Below are positions 47,000-59,115 of a stretch of 64,000 nucleotides of DNA, piece by piece. This DNA comes from Larix kaempferi (Eukaryota; Streptophyta; Pinopsida; Pinales; Pinaceae): assembly GCA_027924585.1 (NCBI GenBank), contig BSBM01000186.1, positions 8,914,001 to 8,978,000 on the forward strand, written 5' to 3'. The position numbers were made by a program, and so were the translations under genes. Position 1 is the stretch's first letter. Every line of letters begins with the position of its first letter. The notes below the pieces were generated by a model. It ran no database searches and was not told where the DNA came from. It worked only from the letters and a program-made list of their open reading frames with translations.

Positions 47000-49593
47000 A
47001 TGGCTCAAGGAGGAGGACCGGATCCTCCTCCATCTCCGAATCCTTATGAGATCTCAGCATTCAAAAGATTATTTGTAGCTTAAGGGAAACGAACAGCTCC
47101 ATCGATCCAACAGAAATTCGTAAAAAAGCTCGCAAGGATTCCCACCGTTGCTCTTCCAACTGAGCGAGCCTGCAGAACAACTATGAATCTATCAGAGAGA
47201 GGACTCATTGGCCAGCTCACCAGATTATGGCCATCTCCAAAATCCATAGAAGCATGGGTACAACAGAACTAGAAACCCCTCACTGTTGAAGACATCAAAA
47301 GCTACCTAGTAGGCAAGGGATATTTTGTATTCTCCTTTAAGAGCATATGTAACATACCCACCTGTGAACCCAATTCGAAGAGGGGAACATGCTACCAATC
47401 TGAGGGGCTTTTCATAAGCCTCAGCCCATTCATTAGATGCATATAGTTAAAAACAAATGTGTGCAGATGTAAATCAAACAAACATGCACAGCAGAAATAA
47501 ACTCATCCACACACATATTTTCATATGCATTCAATATATCAATAACAATCATTAATTTAAACACTGCAGAAGTAAATACACAATAAAATACTCATCTTGA
47601 TGCAATGTTGTCCCAAACAACTAGCTATGTCGCTGCAACGTTCCTCCCAGCCATAGGTCTCTACCCAGCCTGTATTCTTTCAGCACTCAGAGACCACCCT
47701 CGAGCTGGGCATGATATCTACAAGGAAAAGGGAACCCTCAAGCACAGCACAGCCCAAAGCAATGGATACCCAACTCAACCCCAGCATTCTCTTGTACATC
47801 AAACTCAGATATGGGCTTTGGAACACACTTTCAGCAGTGGGACTTAGGAACTAGATGGACAGGGGTTTTCTTAAAAACGTAGGCACACCAAAAACGGATT
47901 TGTGAGAGGGAAAATCGACCATAGGGAAGAAAATGATTTCTCCCGCAGATATACCAGCAATCGGTGAGCCAAGACAGCCTCTATGGTCCCCAAATCGATT
48001 TCCCTTTCTTTCCCCACTGTTATACAACACAAAAACGCCCTTCCCAGCTAGGATAATGAAGGAAACACAGCAAAAACCATGGAGAAAATGCCCATGTGGT
48101 TCTAGACTCGTGGGAGAGAAAAGATGGTTGATGGGTAATGGCTTGGGGAGCAATTCATGGCTCTTTTCTTGCCCAAGAAGCCAAACACGTTTTACCATGC
48201 AGGGTGGCTTGCCCATACTCGAATTTGGACAGCCATACCTCCCATTCCCCAAGGCATTAACTACCTCAACTAACTCTTGGGAGAAATCAATGATTGGGTA
48301 CAAAAGTCGGCATGGGTAGTTGAGGGTTTGATGGGTTCTCTCATTGACACTTGGCTTGACTTGATTGGTTCAAGGGTTTGAATATTTCCCTCCCAATTTC
48401 CTTGTAACATCATGCCCCCATCTCTTGTTGCATTGCATAGCTAGTTGTGGGCTTTTATATTAAAATGCATATTTACAATTCCCATGGTTCACTAGCACAT
48501 GGGTAGCATAATTTCAAATACTTGCCTCTTCTAGATCGAGCATTCACTAGCTGGGCCTTGGCCTTGAGCTCCACGCTAGGAATCATATATAATAAGCATA
48601 CATTATTTACATTATAGCCCAAAATATTACAAGAGTCAAAATGGGGGACATTACAGCATAGCGGATCGGGATCTTATATTCCAAAATGGGCCATACTTCA
48701 TGGGACCATAAGGCCTGTATTTGAACAAATGGACCCCTGATTTTGACCCTACCCAGGATATTCCTTCGGCGTTCCATGTCTGGGTCAGGTTACCCCATCT
48801 CCCACTACACCGCTGGAATCTGGAATCATTAGAGGCCATAGGAACACCCTCGGACGATAAATAGACAAAGCGGAAAAAAAATCAATACACCTACGCTCGG
48901 ATATGCGTAGAAGTGGATCTCGAAATAGGACTACCGGAAGCAATAAATCTAACCGTAATAGATTGGTCCAGCGTCCAGGAGCTAGACTACAAACAGATTC
49001 ATTTTAAATGCAAACAATGTCGTGAATACAGTCACTTTGCTCGTCATTGCAAAAAAAATGCAGAAGAGGAAACAAAAAAACTCAAAGGAGAACAGTGGAA
49101 ACAAGTACAGAAACATGCAACGACAAGACCTACCTCCAAGACAACAAGGAAAGGAAACCCTTCTGGGATAACGAACCCCTCAACAGAGAAAGGTCAAATG
49201 GAAAACGCCCACCCTAGGATAGAAGCTCCACAAAACCAATTCGAAATTTTAAGCACTCTAGAAGAACAGGCTACCCCTAAAGAGAAGGAAGAAGGAGAGC
49301 TGCAAGTGGAAGGTGAGGAAAAACAACCAATTCCACAGAAAGAGGTTACCTCTTCACCTTCATACGCTGAAATGACAAAAAGAAAGCCTATGGAAGTGGT
49401 TTCTTCCTCTGAGGAAGACTTCTCGAAGAGATCCTTGAAGAAAGCAGGGAGGAAATCTAATAAAGAAATAAGAGAAGAAGAGACCGAAAGACACAAGATG
49501 CAAGAAAGACAGGGAACCATGGACATGGCCTATGGAAGAAACACCAGATACAGGACCCCTAAAAGTGATCCACCCTCATCAACCAGTAAGTAA
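47000..49593 (+). pseudogene. LINE ORF1 (DUF4283-like, zinc knuckle), split by a solo LTR
   Basis: The start at 47,000 gives MAQGGGPDPPPSPNPYEISA. LTRLWPSPKSIEAWVQ-like coding follows. The first exon-like half stops at the LTR insertion (47,347) and resumes at 48,656 with DRDLIFQNGPYFMGP, WTPDFDPTQDIPSAFHVWVR and LPHLPLHRW, the classic DUF4283 core. From 48,913 the frame is open to 49,593, with a CCHC knuckle CKQCREYSHFARHC (about 49,008-49,050) and a K/E-rich tail. At least two in-frame stops and a shift (47,000-48,912) break it. ORF1 proteins bind LINE RNA in the ribonucleoprotein. Its TAA overlaps the ORF2 ATG. Confidence 0.85.
47348..48655 (+). mobile_element. Solo LTR (1,308 bp) inserted in LINE ORF1
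   Basis: It starts TGTAACATACCC and ends GGGACATTACA, with matching terminal inverted bases TGTAA/TTACA. GCATA is present on both sides (47,343-47,347 and 48,656-48,660). Joining the flanks restores LINE ORF1 homology across the junction. Antiparallel open frames inside (47,851-48,319) have no family features. Strand is nominal. Confidence 0.9.
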
Positions 49594-52500
49594 TGAATCT
49601 GGTCTCTTGGAATTGTAGAGGATTGGGGAATCCTTCGAAATCTGATGCAGTTAAAGATCTCCTCAAAATTGATACATCAGACATCCTCATGCTCCAAGAG
49701 ACCAAAATAGAAGAGGCAAATCTCCTCTCCATAAGTAGATCCAAGTGGAAGAAGAACACATGAATGGCAGTAAGCGCTAAAGGGTCATCAGGAGGGCTAG
49801 CTACTCTATGGTCCGAAGAGAATCTCAGATTGGAAAAATCCTTTGCAACACAACATTGGATATATACTGAACTCAATCATATTCAAAGTAAGCTAACCTT
49901 TGCGCTATTTAACTTATATGTCCCAATTCAATATACTGAGAAAAAAGACTACTGGAAAAATCTAATAGATTTCCTGGAGATCTACACCTTCAAACATAAT
50001 TCTGGCAGGGGATTTCAACAAAAGTATGAGCCGAAAAGAAAAAAAAGGGGGAAACAAAGGAAGAGATCCCATGTTGCCCTTGGTTGAAGACCTGATACAA
50101 CAATGGGATATGATAGATATAAATCCCCAAGACGGGGAAATACACCTGGACAAACAATCGGACGGGCACTCAACACATTGTAGCGCGCCTTGACCGATTT
50201 TAATACTGATCTCTCTTCTACTTGAAAAGAAAATATTTTTTTCAAAAATATTGCCCAACTTAGCATCCGATCATAAGCCAATTCTCCTGCACTTGAATGA
50301 TGAGGACGACTAGGACCAATCCCCTTCAGGTTTAGTCCATTATGGATTAAGCATGAAGGATTTACGGAAGAAGTGTGTAAAGCCTGGGACATTCCTATCA
50401 CAGGATCCCCAAGCTTTGTCCGGGAGAAGAAACTTAAGAACACAAAATGCGCTTTAAAAAACTGGATCAAGAAAGCGATCAAGTGCCCCTCGGTGGATAG
50501 GAAGGATGCAATATTGGAGCTATATTCTCTCCAGATGGAGCTGGAAGAACAAGACATCTCCCCCTCAGATCTGATAAAGGAACAACAAGTCCAAGCAAAT
50601 GTCTACAGAACACTCCGCCAAGAGGAAGAACACTGGAGATTGAAATCCCGCAGCTTGTGGCTACAGGTAGGGGATCGTAACACTCTATTATTTCATCGAC
50701 AAGCTAAAGTCAGAGAACTACGAAATCACATCTCCGAGATCACACAAACATATGGTGAAATTATCAAAGGTTTTGAAAAGATAAAAAAGGATGGAGAAAC
50801 TCATTTCCACGACTTGTATACGGAGGAAAACCATCACGATGAGGAAACCACGATCGATTTCCTATCTCATATCCCCAATACTAGAAATTCTGCTGAAAAT
50901 AAAAAAATTATTGAAACCATTTATAGAAAAAGAGATCGTCAACGTGATATGGAATATGGAGCCGGATAAAGCCCCAGGACCAGATGCGTTTACAATACAT
51001 TTTTACAGAGCTTCCTGGCCCATCATCAAATTTGATCTCATCCGAATGATTAGAGGATTTCATAAAAAAGCTAAGATTGGAGGCAATACTAACTCCACCT
51101 TTCTAGATTTGATTCCCAAATAAGTGAATCCTGGATCCTTCAACAGATACAGACCTATTTCACTTTGTAACGCCTCTTATAAAATCATTTCTAAACTCCT
51201 ATCCAGTAGGATCAAACCTTTGCTTAGCAAGCTAATCTCTCCCAATCAAGGAGGCTTTATGAAAGGAAGACAAATCTTGGATAACGTGATCCTTGTGCAG
51301 GAAGTAATGCACTCTAGCAAGCTCAGAAAAGAAAAAAGGTATGCTTATAAAACTCGACATGGCGAATGCCTTTGATAGAGTTAAACTTTCGTACCTTTAC
51401 AAAGTCTTATCCTCCTTTGTATTCAACAATTTTTTTATAGATCTAGTGAAATCCTACATCGACAAGCCTTGGATTGCCCCTCTTATAAACGGAAGACCTG
51501 CAAACTTCTTCCAGGCTACACGGGGAATTCGACAAGGGTTCCCCCTATCCCCTTTTCTTTATATATTGATGGCCGACTCTATGAGTCGGAAGTTGGAGGC
51601 AGAAAGAGAAGCAGGTAAAATTCAGGAATTAGAATGGCTAAAGGTCTTCCTTCCTTAAATCATGCTTTATTTGTAGATGATTCACTCTTTTTGGGAGGAG
51701 CATCTTTATAGATGGCTAGTGCCTTCAAATATATAATTCAGAAATATTGTCAAGTAACGAGAGCGATGGTTAATAATAGAAAAAAGTGCAGTATATGGAT
51801 GGAATGCAGAGCAACAAACAATTCATAGAATAACACACCTCTTAGTCTTTTCGGGGTTTGCTAAATGGGAAAAAATCAAATATCTTGGACTTCCCCTAAC
51901 CTTGGGAACAACAAAAAATTCACTATGGATAGAAGTCACAAACAAGATTAAGGCAAAAATACATGCTTGGGGAGGTCAATGGCTCAACCATGCAGGAAAA
52001 CTGATCCTTATAAAATCAATGCTCTCTGCTCTCCCAATCTATCAATCCTCTATTCTCATGGAACCTAAGTGAATAATGGATAAAATATCTCGCCTAATCA
52101 AAGAGTTTCTCTGGAAAGGAGGAAAAGGAAACAAAAACAAATTCCATCTAGTCAGCTGGGATATTGTAAAAAGGTCGTTGCTGGAAGGTGGACTACAGGT
52201 AAGAGACCCCCTCCTAGTTAATCTGGCTCTAGGTGGGAAAATCCTGTGGAAATTGTTCTCAAACCCTGCAAACTCAGTTAGCAAATTATTGTGGAAAAAA
52301 TACCTTAAAGGGGGGTCTATCTGCAACCTTCATATTGAAAACATTCCCAAAGGCACTTCAATATGGAATTTATGTAGAGCAGGAATTGAATACTTCCACA
52401 GTCAATTATACTACTTCCCAGGAAATGGGGCTAAAACTCATCTTTGGACATACATAATTATTGGAAACCCCACTCTTGTAAGTGTGGAATCTCTCACAGA

Positions 52501-53787
52501 CATCCGGGAATGGCTCACATAAAGAGGCCTTGTTACACTGGTAGATATCTCCCAATGGGATAGAAATGGGAATTGGCTGGAATGGTCCTTGCCAGAAGTC
52601 CCAGATCGTTTATCATCACAGAAGACAACGCTCCTACAAAATATTATTGGGTTGGATCCTCTACATATGCTAATGAAAGATAAGTGGGGATGGGGGAAAA
52701 CGAGAGCTTACACTATTTCATAAGGATTCAAAGAGCTATAAGCAACTCAAAACCCACTACACACCCCCACACTTTGGAAGCTAGTCTGGAATACATATGG
52801 CCTTCCAAAAATCAATTTCTTCATTTGGATTTTAATGCACAAGAAAATACTGACTAGAGAAAACTTAGCAAAAAGAGGATTTATAGGACCGCATAGATGC
52901 CCACTCTGTTGCAAATGTTCAGAAAACATAGATCATCTTTTTGTGGAATGCCCTTTTGCGAATTTTGTCTGGACGCTTTCTCGACAAAATCTGGAAATCT
53001 CTCCTCCCACTCAGATTTCAATCACAACTCTTTTCTCCTCCTGGAAAAATCGTTTCTCTCATACCCTCTCAAACAAGCCTGTATGAAAAAATATTTGGCT
53101 AACATTGCCTAAATTCATCTGTTGGAAACTCTGGCTGGCTCGGAATAACAAAATATTCAATGATTAGGTGCAAACACCGGAACAAATGGCGACCAAAGCA
53201 AAGGCTTACCTCATGGAGGTAGTAAGAAATCAGGTGAAAAAGATGGACCCTTCTCTCACTACACTAGAGAAAAATTGGATTGGACACACAACCAACAATA
53301 AAGGGGAGAGTATAGGCAAAAGACCGACTACCATGCCAGCCTGGATTCTCAGATTACCGGATAAGGAATTTCAGAAATGGTGGAAAGCACAAGACAAAGC
53401 TACTATTTTTTTCGATGGAGTGTCTAAAGGCAATCCTAGAGTTGCAGGAGTTGGCGAGGTGATATGCAGAGAGCAAAACAAGAATTTAATTACAGTTGGG
53501 GACTAGGAAAATGCTCCAACAATCAAGCAAAAGCGCTAGCCCTCCTAAAAGGATGTCAGCTGCCACTGAGAGAGGAATACACCGAAGTTTAGATCTTCGG
53601 TGACTCTTAGATCTTGATCAGTAATTTGATCACAAAGAAACAATCTGGAAATGCAAAATTAAATGTGACCATGGAAAGGATTCGAAATACACTCCATCGA
53701 TTTTCCAAGTTTAAAATCTATCATATTCTCCGAGGATCCAATCAATCAACTGAAAGGTGGGCCAACTTAGGATGTAGGTTGGCTTAG
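49593..53787 (+). pseudogene. LINE ORF2 (endonuclease, reverse transcriptase, zf-RVT, RNase H), broken
   Basis: The ATG at 49,593 overlaps the ORF1 stop (TAATG). The endonuclease starts MNLVSWNCRGLGNPSKSDAV, has LMLQETKIEE, an AGDFNKSM-like motif near 50,005 after a shift, and ASDHKPILLHL near 50,262. RT blocks include PDKAPGPDAF (about 50,960), NRYRPISLCNASYKIISKLL (about 51,142), GFMKGRQILDN, KLDMANAFDRV (51,347), GIRQGFPLSPFL (51,525) and ALFVDDSLFLGG (about 51,664), with FVDD replacing the usual F/YADD. zf-RVT spans about 52,770-52,990 (CPLC...HLFVECPF). RNase H spans about 53,400-53,760 (FFDGVSKGNP, NNQAKALALLKG, IFGDS). Multiple stops and frameshifts occur, so no active protein is expected. 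Confidence 0.9.
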
Positions 53788-54481
53788 GCAAAAGTATCAA
53801 TAAACAAAGGCCCCATAATTATTCATATAATTCCATAAGATCAAAGCAGATGATAGACAACTGCAAGCACAAGCAGCTCGGATCTGCGTAGGAGTATTCA
53901 ATCTGAAGTGTGGCGGTGATAAATAAGCCAATTGAGTAGGAGTATTAAGTAATTCAATTTGAATTTGGCATTATTAAGTAATCCAATTGAAGTGAGGCGT
54001 CGTCAAAAAACGTGCAACCAACGCAGGAGTATTCATCTAAGGAACAGGAAACAAGCAATTAAGTGCAGAATCCCAAGGTAATGGAGCTACTCACCGTCGA
54101 AAGAGAGAAATAATTAGAAATTGTTCATAGATAACTCATTATGACATAATGAGATCGATACAATAGTGAAAATAGGAGCAGGATAGTTGGAAGCAACGGA
54201 AATCAAGGATCATGCTCAGGTGGAAATGAATTGGAAGTGAGGAACATGTGAAAAATCCGAATAAGCTTCAAGAGAGTAAAATCAGTGAAAACATAGTTTA
54301 GAAATAAGGAGATAAATTTGGAATATCGGGAGATTGATATAAAAAAGAACACGGATTTAAACTGTAATAGAAAATCAAAACAAAATTAGAATCTTTTGGA
54401 AAATTGTAACTAGGTCGTTTTAGGCTACGACCGCGACCTTCTCATTAAATATATATTTTTTATTCGTTTCATTGGAAAAAA
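53788..54481 (+). other. 3' UTR and tail of the LINE
   Basis: Non-coding, ends in an A-run directly at the right target-site duplication. Confidence 0.75.
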
Positions 54482-54497
54482 AAAGCGTAATTGATTT

Positions 54498-54660
54498 TGG
54501 ATTATATATATATATACATATATGCTCAATTAAAACAACCGAACACTTAAACTACCACTAGTTTTAGTTCACTATATATATAAACTTGATAAAAAGAAAT
54601 AAAAAAACTTACAATTTTGGAGGAAGATTTATTAAATCAATCCTAGTGTTCATCTAAGGT
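54498..54660. repeat. Tandem repeat at the LINE target locus (right part)
   Basis: CACTAGTTTTAGTTCACTATATATATAAACTTGAT-type units, split here as TTTTAGTTCACTATATATAT and AAACTTGAT, followed by TTACAATTTTGGAGG. They duplicate 46,690-46,810. A (TA)n run is at about 54,506-54,520. Confidence 0.75.
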
Positions 54661-57098
54661 TGGTAATGAATTTCTTACCGCCTATTTCAATAATCTAGTC
54701 TAGAATTCCTCAAGATTCCAATGAGAATTCCAAATTGAAACTAATTCCATGATGGAACTGATTTCTTGCATTTCTAGATCTATTAGAAATTGAAATCCTC
54801 ACAATGTCACCTACACTAGCCCCAGTATCTGACAAGAAGGGAAAAAATCAAACTTGCAATGTGTCAAGTGAAAGTTGATTCAACCAACAATTTAACATTG
54901 CTTCATTCAAGTAAAAGTTTGCACTTATTTTGCGGGATCATATTTTTAAACTTTATTGAAACTAATTCTTTATATGAGCTTATTTGGGCTTAGAAATACA
55001 ATGAGCAGATACTAGAGGTCAAAGTAGATAGGGGACGCCCCTGTCACAACATCCCTATATCAACATATGATATTGTAAAGGAACTAAGATGTGGCTCAAC
55101 CAAAGGAAACATGAAAAAAAAGATCCCGCTTTCCTAAAAACAGTAGTTCTAAAAAATGGGTTTTAGATGGGAAAATATTTTAGCATAAAATTTGTGTTGG
55201 TTTGCTCTCACAAAAAATGGGGTTTCACACCAATATTGTGGTTAGATACTAACAGGAGAATTGTGTAAAGCAATATATTGGCCAAGTTAGTCTAACTCAA
55301 CCTAAAATCAAAATCTAGGCATGGAGGCCTTCTAAAATCTGAACCAAGACCAACTTCAAACAACAAACCAAGAAAACGTACAGGCTTCCAAGCAAGTTTA
55401 AATTGATCACAAAAATGACAAAACAGAGCATCAGAAGCAGACCATCTACTACCTCTCCATAATTTGGCTTCAATTTTTTTTCAATCCATGGGAAATGATG
55501 ATAAACAAGCCCCTATTATGGCTACTAAATCTAAGCATATAAACATCCACACTCAGAGATGGAAACACAGAAGAGGGTAGGCGTAGCCTGGCCTGTAGCT
55601 TCAGTGTTTTCATGACCAAACAGGAAACATAACTACTAATAATGAGTCAATAAAAATAAATGAAGACATAAAACAATTTGGACAATGAGAGAAACACACA
55701 TAACATTGCACACCATGCACTTAGCAAGTTGCAAACAGAGAACACTCTACTAACAACATACAACTATGCCATCAAATCAAGAAGGCAAATTATTATTTTT
55801 CCTTTCCAAAATAGCATTTCAAATACAAACAGACACACTAGAAGTTTTATCCACTTAAACATAGCAAAAAAAACACACTTTTAAAAATAAAATGTTCATT
55901 GCGAATGAATGATCAACAATGCTTACTCTATCCATTAGTAGAATCCATCTCCTACAAATGATATGGTAAAACAATTAAGGAAACAAAATTATGCAAATGA
56001 ATTTCCACCCAGCAATAATAACTTGAAGGTAAATTCTGGCACTGACCCTCTTCTTCTAAATCTGCTAGCCATACAAGCCACCCTATCAGTTTCGGATTGA
56101 GCCCAAAGATGATTTCACGCCATTAACAAAAGACCCTAAAAGCTCGACCACCCTGTTGACTTGACAAAGCAAGGGCAAGAATCCAAAATCCACACATAAT
56201 CAAAATCAATATTTCGTAAATTACAAAATAGAATCTATATTATATAAACGTTACAACAAAACTCATAAACAACTTCGCTTTAGGAACCCTAGAACCAAAT
56301 TCTTAGTGTTTATTTCTTGGGAAATTCAGAAGGGCCCAAATTATATGAGACGAAAATTCCATAAATGAAATTCCAAGCAAGGAGCATACCTGGGAAACTA
56401 GCACTAAGAGAACATGAGAAAAGCCACATCGACCTCGCTCCTTGCAAAAATAGTAAGTAAACTGGTAATCATTGTCGAATCTGAACGAAGGCAAAACATG
56501 GACGACCAATGCCACCACAAATGAAGACAACACGATCTGCCCACATGAGCAGAAACAAAGAGCACATCACCTGCTACCACTAGCACCACAAAAATACGAG
56601 GCTCCCTATGATGGCACCAACATGAACATGACTAGAACGCGCAACATGACAATCACAGCATAAAACAGACATGAAGCTCCCCACCACTGCATCACCACTA
56701 GAAAAATTCTAATGAAAAACCTTCGGCTGAGAGATCCAAACCAAGCTCTCGATCGTCGTATCCTCACAACAAAACGAAGCAACTAAAACCCTCGCCCCTC
56801 GCTTCTATCCTTGCCCCTCACTGATCATCAATATCGAGCAAACGACAATTAAACCTTCGTACGGGACCATGTCATTATGAACATTTAAACCCCAGTCGAC
56901 GACCATTGGAAGACGGCTACACCATATCCCTAAACCTTTAAACCATGACACTATGAACATCTAAACCCCAGTTAATGACCACCAAAAAGACACAACCCGA
57001 CAATAGTCGACTGCACCAGCACCATAAAACTTCAAATGCGCTTCCAAACCCATCGCACCAGCACCAACACGATATGAGAACAACGTCGAGGAAGAGAA
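54661..57098. other. No gene recognised; CpG-richer part near 56.65-57.06 kb
   Basis: Only short frames occur. Between 56,650 and 57,060 CpG is more frequent (TCGATCGTCGTATCC, CCAGTCGACGACC). A diverged ~75-bp duplication lies there: TTAAACCCCAGTCGACGACC at about 56,886 and CTAAACCCCAGTTAATGACC at about 56,961. This may be a gene-adjacent region on the minus strand, but no exon could be identified. Confidence 0.35.
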
Positions 57099-57310
57099 TA
57101 CTTCTTGACTGAGTTGTTCTAAGGCGCCAGTTTTAGGTACTGGTCCGAAAGGGCATGGGTTTGGATCCCATTCTTGAAAAACAACTTTGAGATTTTCAGG
57201 AGTGTTTTTGGGACGGGCATGGGTTCGAAATCCCATTCTTGACAAAACAATTTTGAGCTTTGCAAGAGGGATTTTGGCCTGCGTGTGGATTCGAATTCCA
57301 TTCTTGACAA
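57099..57310 (+). pseudogene. tRNA-Leu(UAG)-like sequence with two extra T-arm repeats
   Basis: Bases 57,099-57,176 align well with plant tRNA-Leu. There is a TAAGGCGCCAG segment, an anticodon arm CCAGT-TTTAGGT-ACTGG (57,127-57,143) with anticodon TAG at 57,134-57,136, a variable arm and a T-arm CATGGGTTTGGATCCCAT (57,154-57,171). The acceptor stem does not pair and box A is degenerate, so it is not a functional tRNA. The T-arm segment is repeated twice more about 64-66 bp apart (CATGGGTTCGAAATCCCAT at 57,219, and GTGTGGATTCGAATTCCAT at 57,283), each followed by TCTTGACAAA. Confidence 0.75.
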
Positions 57311-57667
57311 ACATTTAGTGGGTTCTGTGTTTTCAAATTTTGGCAGTTAACATTGTTCATAGAGGCAGGGAAGAGGTAAGCATACCTTCACAGCTGCTAG
57401 CAGGACGACGCCGAAGAAAGCACGTCATACAATCTCTCGCAACAACAAGTTCCATTCAACAGAAAGCTCAACCAAGCACACGAAGACAAAGTGATGAATA
57501 ACACCTGCTCGCCACTCGTTCGCATTGATTAGTGCAGCATCCACCCACCAATGATGCCAGACATGACCTTGTACCATGCTGAAGTAAATGCAGAAAAAAT
57601 TATTTTCCAGTAGATGACAACTGCATTTACGAAGGAAGGCATAGTCGTCACTTTCGGGGAACAGTTT
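57311..57667. other. No gene recognised
   Basis: Spacer between the tRNA-like repeat and the inverted LTR copy 4; open frames show no family. Confidence 0.4.
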
Positions 57668-58535
57668 TGTTGCCGCCGAGATGCACACCTGGGGGGAAGC
57701 GCAGCAGAAATCTTTCAAAGCTGCTTGGTGTGGCCTTATGGCAAGCAAGGAGTCAGGTGCTGTCACCCGATCCCGACTCCTTCGTTTAGGCAAACTCCTA
57801 ACGAAGCCAAGGGGGGTAGACCCTACTAAAAGAAAAAGGTTTTCTAAGGCTTTTAGTTAAGTTTGTGTGATTGGAATGGATGTTGTTTTAGGAGTTTTTT
57901 GAATTTGATACAAATTTAAACCAAGTTTTACTTGCCAATTTAATCGAAATAACATCCACAGCATGATATCATAAAATGAACAACAATTTGAGGTAGATAA
58001 AAAGCAAAAGACTTGAAAATTGTTGTTGATGAAAAGACCAATGCTAAGGGAGTCACCGTCTGTTGAAGTGCTGAAAGGACTACTGTGTGAATGCTTCTTG
58101 GTTTATTTTATTATATATTTTTATGGGAAGAGATGATTAATTGTGGGATGAGGGGTGTCCTGATATACCTTATGGTACAGGGAATATGTTCGGAATGTGA
58201 TCTAGGTGGCTTCGTACAAGGATGTGTGGGCTGGAATGGAGTCTCGAGAGCGGTGTTCAAAACTACACCAACAAGGGTGTAGTCTAATTGTACTCTGAGG
58301 TCGCCTCCAATTTGTTCCTACTTCCTTAGTCAAAATTTCCCCACTTTCGACCACTATGGAGGCAACGCCGGATTTTCGTTGGTTAAGGGGAATTGATTTT
58401 ATTAAAGTGAAAGTATTAGCTTAATGTGAGGAAATTAATAATTGCAACACTACCGCTTTTGATATCCCAAAGTTCAGACTAGCCTGCGATGGGTAGAGTA
58501 TACACAGAGTGGGCGAAATGTTCGTTCCAATTGTT

Positions 58536-59115
58536 AACTCTTCGACATAGAGCACTCTTGGTCTGCTTAGAGCGAGATTCAAGAGATTTTGAGAAAATCT
58601 TAAGACTCAACATAAAATGTAAATGCAAAGATAAAGTATAAATAAAGCGAAAAACTGGAAATTGTCTAAATTCTACCCAAGAGTCTATTTCAAGTCCAGT
58701 ACCATACTCAGGAAAGCAAGGGGGTTAGTGTAATAAAAATAAACAAAAAGAGACTCTCCGACAGAGAGCACTCTTGATCCGCAAATGGCGAGATTCAAGA
58801 TATTTTGATGCTTTTAAATTTTTATCAAAAATAAAGATGTATAGATTTAAGCAAGCAAAACTATCTAATCTTGCAAAAAGGAAACTCTTAAAACTTTGAG
58901 TAAGTAAAACTAATCTAACATGCTACTACTCTAATTTTATGGAGGTAGAAAGCAAAATAAATAAAAAATACAGGCTTCCCCCAAATGGGGGAAGAAGGGT
59001 GTGGGAGCCGTAATTCCACTTGCTTTTTTTATTAAATTTATTACAATCAATTATTAACAACTCTCCGATAGAGAGTGCTCTTGATCTGCTTAAATTGTGA
59101 GATTCAAGAGACTTT
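58536..59115 (-). ncRNA. Two-hairpin RNA module, three copies (LTR copy 4 U5)
   Basis: Minus-strand instances lie at 58,536-58,587, 58,752-58,803 and 59,058-59,115. Each has CTTGAATCT...GATCAAGAG (one reads ACCAAGAG) forming the first stem with an unpaired A, then CTCTC-T(A/G)TCG-GAGAG. In the 58,536 copy the innermost pair is lost (A opposite A). They correspond to 27,265-27,420 in LTR copy 3. Confidence 0.6.

Larger units (their letters stand above)
46835..54481 (+). mobile_element. End-to-end L1-type LINE with 16-bp TSD, interrupted by a solo LTR
   Basis: AAAGCGTAATTGATTT lies at 46,819-46,834 and 54,482-54,497. The right end is an A-run (from about 54,475). Between them are a short 5' UTR, ORF1, ORF2 and a 3' UTR (53,788-54,480). 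Removing the 1.3-kb LTR insert leaves about 6.3 kb, a normal length for a full plant L1. Stops and frameshifts in both ORFs make it non-autonomous now. Confidence 0.9.

Noticed and set aside
47851-48319. Two antiparallel frames of 150 and 128 codons
   Set aside because: Both lie inside a solo LTR with defined ends and have no recognisable domain; mutual overlap argues against coding.
49194-49526. 110-codon minus-strand frame rich in serine and cysteine
   Set aside because: Antisense of the K/E-rich tail of LINE ORF1, which carries a proper zinc knuckle upstream.
50015-50557. 180-codon open frame on the minus strand
   Set aside because: It lies antisense to the LINE ORF2, whose plus-strand motifs are clear. 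It is a shadow frame.
57099-57176. Functional tRNA-Leu gene
   Set aside because: The acceptor stem does not pair and the D-arm/A-box is degenerate, although the anticodon arm and T-arm fit.
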